Source: a virus. Taken from it: DNA of 35,070 bases. Below, one piece after another: positions 16,408 through 22,314 of the stretch (position 1 is the stretch's first letter; each line of letters starts with the position of its first letter). The stretch is from the IMG/VR virus record IMGVR_UViG_3300042321_000390, positions 1 through 35,070 of that record. The stretch is one strand, 5' to 3'. The translations under genes were made by a program, and so were the position numbers. The notes below the pieces were generated by a model that saw only the letters and a list, made by a program, of their open reading frames with translations, searched no databases and had not been told where the DNA came from.

Positions 16408-16827
16408 CTCCTGCGTATCGTTTGCGGTTAGGTACAGGTAACCGTACTCCTTCTCTGCGTTGAACTGCGGGCAAGCCTTGGTCACGCCTGGGAAGTCACG
16501 ATGGCCACAAATGCGGGCCTTCGGATATTTCTGCAACCACGATAGCAGCACCCCTGCGATGGCTTGCCTCTGCTGGATGGTTCGGTCGTCCGTGTCCTTG
16601 CCTCCAATGTAGGACACATGGAGGCTCGTAGCGTTGTGTCCTGCAACCCCGTTGGTCACCTTGTCGTCGGTTGCCAGCGTCGTGATGTTCCCGTTGGGTT
16701 CAATGATTTTGTGATACCCCACCGCCTTCCAGCCCAACCCTTCCTTCCAATGGCGGCGGATGGATGCAATAGTGGTGTTCTTCGGCGTGGCCGTACAATG
16801 GACGACGAGGTGGGTTATATTTCTCAT
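16402..16827 (-). CDS. N-acetylmuramoyl-L-alanine amidase (endolysin)
   Basis: 141 residues, an amidase_2/T7-lysozyme-type enzyme that cuts the amide bond between MurNAc and L-Ala of peptidoglycan. Visible active-site residues: H10 (LVVHCTAT), Y38 (GWKAVGYHKII), H109 (ICGHRDF), K117 and C119 (VTKACP); H10, H109 and C119 would bind zinc. The length is that of a single catalytic domain without a wall-binding domain. It is one of only two genes on the minus strand and follows the 83-residue gene (16830) by 2 bases, so both are transcribed from the control region at 17082-17240. Confidence 0.9.
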   Translation of the reverse strand: MRNITHLVVHCTATPKNTTIASIRRHWKEGLGWKAVGYHKIIEPNGNITTLATDDKVTNGVAGHNATSLHVSYIGGKDTDDRTIQQRQAIAGVLLSWLQKYPKARICGHRDFPGVTKACPQFNAEKEYGYLYLTANDTQEG

Positions 16828-16829
16828 AG

Positions 16830-17081
16830 TTATTCTTCGGGGTTAAGGAGTGGGTAGTAACAAACGGTGTGGTCTTCGTCCTTGGGCAACTGGGAGGCGG
16901 ACACTTCATGAACCCCCGCCCATTGAGCCTTGGCGGGGTCGTAGCCCAGCAACTCGCAAGCCCTTCGGTACTCGCACAGGAGGGCGTGGTTCTGCTCTAG
17001 GTCAGCGGGCGATACCGCAATCATCAGCCGCTCCAAGGCATTCGTGAGGGCTTTGGCAGGTCGGGTGGAGTGGTAGGTCAT
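16830..17081 (-). CDS. Hypothetical protein upstream of the endolysin
   Basis: 83 residues (MTYHSTRPAKALTNALERLMIAVSPADLEQNHALLCEYRRACELLGYDPAKAQ...). A helical N-terminal half and an acidic C-terminus; no family recognised. It is the first gene of the minus-strand unit. A TAAATTTG box lies 4 bases before its ATG on the minus strand, so its mRNA is probably leaderless. It could be a lysis regulator or an endolysin partner, but nothing in the sequence proves this. Confidence 0.65.
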   Translation of the reverse strand: MTYHSTRPAKALTNALERLMIAVSPADLEQNHALLCEYRRACELLGYDPAKAQWAGVHEVSASQLPKDEDHTVCYYPLLNPEE

Positions 17082-17240
17082 ACCGCAAATTTATACCCGA
17101 TAGCGCAGAAATATGCCCAAAACAGAGAGTTTTGAAAATCTTATACCGCATCGGGTGTAAATGCCCAAAAAGAAAAATGACTACAATGGTCGCAAAATGG
17201 TAGAGGCGTTGTAACTTTGTCGGACACTAAACCACCAACC
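17082..17240. promoter_or_regulatory. Divergent promoter/operator region
   Basis: Separates the minus-strand lysis unit from the rightward genes. Minus-strand box TAAATTTG at 17093-17086; plus-strand box TAACTTTG at 17212-17219. Inverted pair TTTATACCCGAT (17090-17101) and ATCGGGTGTAAA (17150-17161), one mismatch, the left copy overlapping the minus-strand box. Direct repeats ATGCCCAAAA (17113-17122 and 17161-17170) and ATACCGCA (17080-17087 and 17143-17150). The arrangement suggests a DNA-binding regulator acting on both directions. Confidence 0.6.
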
Positions 17241-17489
17241 ATGCCACAAACCATCAAAAAGTACCCCGTCGTCGTTGTAGAATCAGCGACCGACCCCGTG
17301 TCCAAAGAAACCTGCGGAGGCGACCAGTACACCCTCGTAACCCCAAAGAGCAAGGCGAGAGCGTTTTCAATGGCCAAACTATTGAAGAAATTCTACGAGG
17401 TCCATGTGTACGAAGAAACCAGCACCGATGTCCAAGGCCATTGGATTTTCAAGAATGGCGTTATGACCCACAATATGTTCAACAATTAA
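17241..17489 (+). CDS. Hypothetical early protein
   Basis: 82 residues (MPQTIKKYPVVVVESATDPVSKETCGGDQYTLVTPKSKARAFSMAKLLKKFYEVHVYEETSTDVQGHWIFKNGVMTHNMF). A small alpha/beta protein without recognised domain. The start is chosen from the leader CTAAACCACCAACC directly before the ATG; the next two genes have almost the same leader. It is the first rightward gene after the TAACTTTG box, so an early gene is likely. Confidence 0.65.
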   Translation: MPQTIKKYPVVVVESATDPVSKETCGGDQYTLVTPKSKARAFSMAKLLKKFYEVHVYEETSTDVQGHWIFKNGVMTHNMFNN

Positions 17490-17499
17490 ACCACCAACC

Positions 17500-17619
17500 A
17501 TGACCCACGAAACCAAAACCAAACTCAAAGCAGCCCTTGCGACGGGCTACATCGTGCTGACCACCTGCCTCGGCCTCGCATTTTTCGGCAGATTCTTTCT
17601 CGCAATTATCACCAACTAA
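17500..17619 (+). CDS. 39-residue membrane peptide
   Basis: A short frame with the leader TTAAACCACCAACC before its ATG, which is the main reason to call it. A basic N-terminus (MTHETKTKLKAALATG) precedes one transmembrane helix (YIVLTTCLGLAFFGRFFLAII). The stop lies 11 bases before the next gene. Role unknown; small early membrane peptides often alter the host envelope. Confidence 0.6.
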   Translation: MTHETKTKLKAALATGYIVLTTCLGLAFFGRFFLAIITN

Positions 17620-17630
17620 ACCCACCAACC

Positions 17631-18269
17631 ATGAAACCACTATCCCCCGAACAACTCGCTAAAATCGCCGAGCCACTCCCACCCGAAGCCATTGCGGCTC
17701 ATCCCCGCATGGCGGGCCTCTCAACCATTAAGGGCATCTTCGTAACCGAACGACTGAACCAAGTTTTCGGTGTCGGTGCGTGGGTCGTCAAGACCGACCT
17801 GTCTGCCCCCATTGCAACCGTCCACACCACAACGAATGCTGGCCGTGAGCGGATTGAGTACACCGCCGTAGCCAAAACCATCTTCACGGTTCCCGCCCAC
17901 GACATCTACTACGAGTGCATTGCATCCAGCACCAACTCCGACCCAGGCGATGCCGCCAAGGGTGCGACCACGGATGCGATTACCAAGATTGCTTCGTGGA
18001 TTGGAATCGGCATTGATGTTTACAAAGGCAAGCACGGAGCGGCCCCCAAGCCCACGAACGCCAACCTGCTGGACCTCAACGACCGCCTCGGCCTAGTTCC
18101 CGCATACGACGACCTCACCGCCGCAACGCTCAAGGCTGACTTCTTGAAACTGGTCAAGAAACTCCCCGCCGACCAGCAGGAACGCTACATGAAGGACATT
18201 GACCAAATGACCCCTGCCCGATTTGAAAAGGGCATCGTATTCATCCAAAACCAACTCTCTAAAAAATAA
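17631..18269 (+). CDS. Rad52/22-like single-strand annealing protein
   Basis: 212 residues. The central part (LSTIKGIFVTERLNQVFGVGAW, YTAVAKTIF, about 28-85) and the segment GDAAKGATTDAITKIASWIGIGIDVYKGKHG (about 105-135) match the Rad52/22-type annealing proteins of phages, which bind single-stranded DNA and pair complementary strands. The C-terminal 75 residues are helical and charged. The leader ACTAAACCCACCAACC precedes the ATG. Next to it lie an 80-residue SSB-like gene and, further on, a VRR-NUC nuclease, together a plausible phage recombination set. Confidence 0.7.
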   Translation: MKPLSPEQLAKIAEPLPPEAIAAHPRMAGLSTIKGIFVTERLNQVFGVGAWVVKTDLSAPIATVHTTTNAGRERIEYTAVAKTIFTVPAHDIYYECIASSTNSDPGDAAKGATTDAITKIASWIGIGIDVYKGKHGAAPKPTNANLLDLNDRLGLVPAYDDLTAATLKADFLKLVKKLPADQQERYMKDIDQMTPARFEKGIVFIQNQLSKK

Positions 18270-18272
18270 GCC

Positions 18273-18512
18273 ATGGCCTTACTTGAAAAATGTAATGCGG
18301 ATGTCTATAAAGCCATCCTTGACATCAAAGAGGAACAACCCGTAATTGGGGAGAAAATCATCTCTATCCTGCAAAAGCACGAATGGTCATTTGATTTAAC
18401 TTGCTCCGAAATGCTTTGGTTCTCTGCGCATCTTCCTTGGAAAATGTGGGACTACAAAGTCCACACCTTTCAATTCCTCTTTGAATCCAAACAAACAACC
18501 GTAATGCCATGA
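18273..18512 (+). CDS. Hypothetical small protein
   Basis: 79 residues (MALLEKCNADVYKAILDIKEEQPVIGEKIISILQKHEWSFDLTCSEMLWFSAHLPWKMWDYKVHTFQFLFESKQTTV). Helical, with four Trp. The DNA is richer in A+T than its neighbours, suggesting a later arrival. Start in TAAGCCATG directly after the annealing gene; the stop overlaps the next gene by 4 bases. Confidence 0.55.
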   Translation: MALLEKCNADVYKAILDIKEEQPVIGEKIISILQKHEWSFDLTCSEMLWFSAHLPWKMWDYKVHTFQFLFESKQTTVMP

Positions 18513-18958
18513 ACCATTTAGTCACCATCCCCAAGTCGGATATATCCAAGCAGGACATCGCCGACATCGCCGCTGGCCTCATCCTCCGCATTGAGGAAGG
18601 CGAGGTCAACCCCATCGCCGCCCATGTACGCTTGAAGGCGGTCGTGAAAGCCCTGGAGCAAGTCCTCAAAGCGACAGAGGACATCGTTCGGGACGAAGCC
18701 GAAAAGCACGGCAAGACCTTCTCCGCCTTCGGTGCTGAAATCCAAGTCAAGGAGGGGGCGCTCACGCCCGACTACTCGCACGACCAGCAATGGAGCGACC
18801 TGCAGGCAAGCATGAAAGCCCGTGAGGAACTGCTAAAGATGGCCTTCCGCAACGCTGGCAAGGCAACGGTGTACGACGAATCCACGGGTGAAGCGGTTCC
18901 CGTATGTCCCGCCAAAGGGACAAAACCAAGCATCGCAGTAACTTTTAAAGCCAGTTAA
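18509..18958 (+). CDS. Conserved phage protein next to recombination genes
   Basis: 149 residues. A long helical part (about 30-75, RLKAVVKALEQVLKATEDIVRDEAEKHGKTF), a conserved-looking FGAEIQVKEGALTPDYSHDQQWSDL block, a second helix and a C-terminus with DESTGEAVPVCPAKGTKPSIAVTF. I recall proteins of this build encoded near annealing and SSB genes in Bacteroidota phages, with no known function. A nuclease-inhibitor (Gam-like) role is a guess from helical content and context only. Confidence 0.6.
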   Translation: MNHLVTIPKSDISKQDIADIAAGLILRIEEGEVNPIAAHVRLKAVVKALEQVLKATEDIVRDEAEKHGKTFSAFGAEIQVKEGALTPDYSHDQQWSDLQASMKAREELLKMAFRNAGKATVYDESTGEAVPVCPAKGTKPSIAVTFKAS

Positions 18959-18959
18959 G

Positions 18960-19268
18960 ATGAAAGACGGACAAACTATCGCCCAATGGCTAAAGTGGGA
19001 TTTTGAGGTGAATGGGGACTTGGAAATCTACGGCAAGAATGGCAACCTAATCTACCATGAATATTCAAATGGATTTTGGCAAAAGTATGAACACGATTTT
19101 CAATGCAGATTAATCTACACAGAGGATTGCTCTGGGTTTTGGGAAAAGTGTGAATACGATTCCGAAAGCAATCGTATATACTATGAAAATAGAAATGGCG
19201 TGATTACGGACAACCGCACCCCCGAAGTCATCGAACACAACGGACGCAAATATCAATTAATCCCTTAA
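18960..19268 (+). CDS. Short repeat protein (MORN_2-like)
   Basis: 102 residues built from about three tandem units of ~21 residues: NLIYHEYSNGFWQKYEHD, RLIYTEDCSGFWEKCEYD and NRIYYENRNGVITD. The repeated pattern of IY, an aromatic GFW and EYD resembles MORN-type repeats. Such proteins in phages have no established role; protein or membrane contact is typical for MORN repeats. A+T-richer than neighbours. It starts one base after the previous stop. Confidence 0.6.
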   Translation: MKDGQTIAQWLKWDFEVNGDLEIYGKNGNLIYHEYSNGFWQKYEHDFQCRLIYTEDCSGFWEKCEYDSESNRIYYENRNGVITDNRTPEVIEHNGRKYQLIP

Positions 19269-19270
19269 CC

Positions 19271-19498
19271 ATGCCCAAGCCAAAAGGAAAAGAAATCCAA
19301 CGAAGAGTCGCCACCATCTACGCCGTGTCGTACCTCGCACAACGCCCGTACAGGGCCACAGAACTCGCAGAAGTGCTTGGGGTGACCATCCGTACCACCT
19401 ACCGAATCCTAAGCGATTTACGGGCCTCAAATTGGCTCGTACTGGAAAACTGCAAATACTCAATTCAACCTAACCAAACCCCAACCCAAAACCCATGA
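19271..19498 (+). CDS. Winged helix-turn-helix protein
   Basis: 75 residues with a basic N-terminus (MPKPKGKEIQRRVATIYAVSYLAQRP) and a clear HTH: YRATELAEVLGVTIRTTYRILSDLRASNWLV, where TIRTTYRILSDL is the recognition helix and the following strands form the wing. The only small HTH protein next to the early genes, and so the best candidate for the operators at 17082-17240. It starts in TAACCATG and overlaps the following gene by 4 bases. Confidence 0.65.
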   Translation: MPKPKGKEIQRRVATIYAVSYLAQRPYRATELAEVLGVTIRTTYRILSDLRASNWLVLENCKYSIQPNQTPTQNP

Positions 19499-19737
19499 GC
19501 GATTACACCCCACAACCCAACACCTTCACCTTGTTTGCTAACGACAAAGGTGACAACCCCAAGCGGCCCGATTACAAGGGCGACATCGTCCTGCCCGACG
19601 GAACCAAGATGCGCCTGTCCGCATGGGTCAAAGAAGGCAAGAGCGGCAAGCGGTTCCTGTCAGGCAAGGTTGAACCATTCCAGCAGCAGACCAGCGGCGG
19701 GAATTTTGCCCCCCAAGATGGTGATATGCCTTTTTAG
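19495..19737 (+). CDS. Small SSB-like protein
   Basis: 80 residues: FTLFANDKGDNPKRPDYKGDIVLPDGTKMRLSAWVKEGKSGKRFLSGKVEPF, a short OB-like beta sheet, then a Gln/Gly-rich linker and the terminus DGDMPF. An acidic end closing in Pro-Phe is the hallmark of bacterial SSB tails that recruit partner proteins. At 80 residues it is shorter than canonical SSB (about 110-180). It is the last gene before the foreign-looking replication block. Confidence 0.55.
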   Translation: MSDYTPQPNTFTLFANDKGDNPKRPDYKGDIVLPDGTKMRLSAWVKEGKSGKRFLSGKVEPFQQQTSGGNFAPQDGDMPF

Positions 19738-19739
19738 TG

Positions 19740-19747
19740 TAACTTTG
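19740..19747 (+). promoter_or_regulatory. TAnnTTTG box before the leader RNA
   Basis: TAACTTTG directly after the SSB-like stop. No clear TTG at the -33 position. With the terminator at 19832-19866 it encloses a short transcript. Confidence 0.45.
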
Positions 19748-19752
19748 TGAAC

Positions 19753-19867
19753 TAATTACATTTACCAATAACCACCTCATGTTTCCGGCCATGCGGTGTT
19801 TAGATAAAGGGTTCAATCCATCGTAACCCCTCGCCCCAACTGCCGGAACAGTTGGGGCGTTTTTTTC
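19753..19867 (+). ncRNA. Candidate short RNA / attenuated leader of the primase gene
   Basis: About 115 bases between a promoter box and a strong terminator, with no gene. Contains a hairpin GGGTT/AACCC (19809-19829) and the terminator stem. Either an independent small RNA or an attenuator controlling the primase-helicase gene that starts 10 bases after the T run. The first two CCGG sites of the foreign block (19785, 19843) lie here. Confidence 0.4.
19832..19866 (+). terminator. Strong rho-independent terminator
   Basis: A perfect 11-bp stem CGCCCCAACTG/CAGTTGGGGCG (19832-19842 and 19849-19859), loop CCGGAA and seven T (19860-19866). Confidence 0.85.
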
Positions 19868-19875
19868 TTAATGCT

Positions 19876-22113
19876 ATGGCAGAAATATCAATCTTCAAAG
19901 CCTCCACGGGAAGCGGTGTACGAAACAACGTCCCGGAGAGCCACATGCAGTTCGTCCAGTACATTCAGGACATCAAGGACGGCATCTTCTACACCGAAGT
20001 CATGGCCTACCGTAAGGCCAAAACCGAGGAAACCAAACGAAGGCTCACCGCCGTAACGCCCAGCGGTAAGTTCAAGAAGCAGGGCAAAGAAGGGCTTGAA
20101 ACGCATTCGGGCATTCTCTGCATTGACATCGATGCCAAGGACAACGAAGGCGTTGACGTGCTGGCAATCCGTGAGGATGAGTTTCTCTACGCTCTGCACA
20201 AGTCAACAGGAGGCGAAGGCTATGCGGCATACTACCGTATCGAGCCGGACCGCCACCTGGAAGCGTTCTACGCCCTGGAGAAACGCCTTGCGGACAAGTT
20301 CCATATCATCGTGGACCCCGCATGCAAGGATGTGTCCCGCTTGCGGTTCGTGAGTTTTGACCCGGACGCATTCATCGCCTCCAAAAATGTGCAGGTATTC
20401 AAGACCTACCTACCCAAAGTCAAGGCCGCACCGGTCCCAAATTTCTATCCCCACGGAGAACACGATGTCGAACACATCCTCCAACAACTCGAAGCCAAGC
20501 GCATTGACCTGACGGATTCCTATGCCGATTGGGTCAAGATAGGGTTTGCCATTGCCGCAAAGTACCATGAGCCGGGGGCGGACCTGTTCCATCGTGTTTC
20601 GGCACTATCCCCGAAGTACAACCCCGAAGCCTGCGACCGCAAGTACAAGCAACTCTGCCAGTCCAAGCAGAACCAGGTGTCCTTTGCTTCGTTCATGTGG
20701 CTCGCCAAGAACGCAGGTGTTGAAATCCAAACCAAGCAGACCAAGCACATCGTGTCAACCGCCAAGTCCCACCGCATGCGGGTCGGGACCAACGGCGGGC
20801 CGAAGGACATCAACGCAGCCAGCGAAACCGCAATCCGGATTCTTCGAGAGATTGACCAAATAAACGTGGAGCAGTTGGAAGAAATCGTCGCCAACACCAT
20901 GGCCCTTGATACTACGGAACTGAAATCCGCTGACACCGAGGACACTCCGCTAAAGCAAATCAAGGCTTACTTGAGGTCATTTGACCTAAAGCGCAACGAG
21001 GTGACCCGATGCATCGAACTGAAAGGCGAACCCATTACCGACGTTGATATCAACGATTTGTTCACGGACTGCCTGGAGCAGTTCGGCAAGAAGGAGGTCA
21101 ACATGCAGTTAATCAACTCAATCATTGATTCAAGCCATACCCCGACCTACAACCCCTTCATGCAGTTCTTCGCCAAGAACGGACACCGGACCCCGACTGG
21201 CTGCATCAAAGCCCTAACCGATACCATCGTTGCAACAAATGTGGAACACGCATTCATGCAACTCTGCATCTACAAGTGGCTCTGCTCCGTGGTTGCAAGC
21301 ATGCACGGGGAATATTCGTTGTCCATCTTGGTCCTGTGCGGGGACCAAGGCATCGGCAAGACCAACTTTTTTCGAAACCTGCTCCCATCGGAACTGCGGT
21401 CCTACTACGGGGAATCGAAACTGGATGCCGGGAAGGACGACGAAATTCTCATGTGCAAGAAAATAATCCTGTGCGATGACGAGTTCGGCGGCAAATCCAA
21501 GCAGGAGGCCAAGAAACTGAAGGAACTGTCCTCCAAGCAGACCTTTAGCATCCGCAAGCCTTACGGACGGGTCCACGAAGAACTTACCCGGTATGCGGTT
21601 CTCTGCGGCACATCCAACGACGAGGAAGTCATCAACGACCTCACGGGTAACCGTAGAATCCTGCCCATCGTGGTGGGGCATATTGATTGGGATGCCTATG
21701 CCGCCATCGATAAGACCGACTTGTTTATCGAAGCCTACCACGCCTACAAGACCAACGGAGCAGATGCTTGGCAACTATCCAAGGCCGAAATAACCATGCT
21801 GAACGAAAAGACCATCAACAACGTCCAGCCAGCGGTTGAGAAGGAATTGCTATTCAACTATTTTGAGATGCCAAACGAAAAGAACAAAGGCATCGGAGCG
21901 GAGTGGCTGACCAACTCCGAAATCAAAAATATCCTTGAATCCTACACCGAGCAAAAAATTAACCCGAACAAACTTGGGGCGGTTCTAAAGTCCATTGGCT
22001 GCAAAAAAGTGAGCCGAGCCGAGCGAAACAACCGAGGATGCTACTACATAGTCACTAAATCAAATAGTAGTAACTATTCGCAAGGCGGTGATAATAAGCG
22101 ACATCCGTACTGA
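19876..22113 (+). CDS. Primase-helicase (BT4734-like/PriCT_2/VirE-type)
   Basis: A 745-residue replication protein. Residues about 1-180 resemble the BT4734-type primase-like domain with LCIDIDAKDN (D84, D86) and VDPACKDVSRLRFVSFDPDAF. Residues about 195-290 look like a PriCT_2 domain (ADWVKIGFAIAAKYHEPG, SFASFMWLAKNAGV). Residues about 450-640 are a VirE/VapE-type SF3-like helicase: Walker A GDQGIGKT (489-496), Walker B IILCDDEF (530-537) and later TRYAVLCGTSNDEEV, TGNRRILPI. It should prime and unwind phage DNA. The start at 19876 (MAEISIFKAS) is 10 bases after the terminator T run. Within the CCGG/ACGT-containing block. Confidence 0.8.
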   Translation: MAEISIFKASTGSGVRNNVPESHMQFVQYIQDIKDGIFYTEVMAYRKAKTEETKRRLTAVTPSGKFKKQGKEGLETHSGILCIDIDAKDNEGVDVLAIREDEFLYALHKSTGGEGYAAYYRIEPDRHLEAFYALEKRLADKFHIIVDPACKDVSRLRFVSFDPDAFIASKNVQVFKTYLPKVKAAPVPNFYPHGEHDVEHILQQLEAKRIDLTDSYADWVKIGFAIAAKYHEPGADLFHRVSALSPKYNPEACDRKYKQLCQSKQNQVSFASFMWLAKNAGVEIQTKQTKHIVSTAKSHRMRVGTNGGPKDINAASETAIRILREIDQINVEQLEEIVANTMALDTTELKSADTEDTPLKQIKAYLRSFDLKRNEVTRCIELKGEPITDVDINDLFTDCLEQFGKKEVNMQLINSIIDSSHTPTYNPFMQFFAKNGHRTPTGCIKALTDTIVATNVEHAFMQLCIYKWLCSVVASMHGEYSLSILVLCGDQGIGKTNFFRNLLPSELRSYYGESKLDAGKDDEILMCKKIILCDDEFGGKSKQEAKKLKELSSKQTFSIRKPYGRVHEELTRYAVLCGTSNDEEVINDLTGNRRILPIVVGHIDWDAYAAIDKTDLFIEAYHAYKTNGADAWQLSKAEITMLNEKTINNVQPAVEKELLFNYFEMPNEKNKGIGAEWLTNSEIKNILESYTEQKINPNKLGAVLKSIGCKKVSRAERNNRGCYYIVTKSNSSNYSQGGDNKRHPY

Positions 22114-22314
22114 CATAGTCACATAGTCACTACAAATGGAATTTTCATTTAAGATATATATAAGCGTGTGCGTGTGTGCGTGTATGTATATATATATATT
22201 CTCTATAGAAAAGTAGTGAATGTAGTGACTATGTGACTATAAGTGGCCCCCACGCTATCAAAAACGAAGATTTTAATAGTCACTACTCAAATTTCGCAGT
22301 AACTATCAGTAACT
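22114..22314. promoter_or_regulatory. Candidate replication origin with iterons
   Basis: A+T-rich gap between primase and helicase genes. TAGTCAC occurs at 22116, 22124 and 22277 (and 22049 inside the primase gene); its complement GTGACTA at 22225 and 22233. A perfect 19-bp inverted repeat joins 22115-22133 with 22222-22240. Between the arms lies a 36-bp strictly alternating purine-pyrimidine run (22164-22199), GT-rich then TA-rich, likely to unwind easily. CAGTAACTAT is repeated in tandem at 22297 and 22307, the second copy running into the helicase start codon; AGTAACTAT also occurs at 22069. Confidence 0.6.

Noticed and set aside
16402-17240. A lysogeny module
   Set aside because: There is a divergent control region, but no integrase, excisionase, attachment core or CI-like repressor was found; the minus-strand unit codes for an endolysin.
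22164-22199. A microsatellite or sequencing artefact
   Set aside because: The alternating tract is flanked by a perfect 19-bp inverted repeat and iterons, which favours a functional origin-like element.
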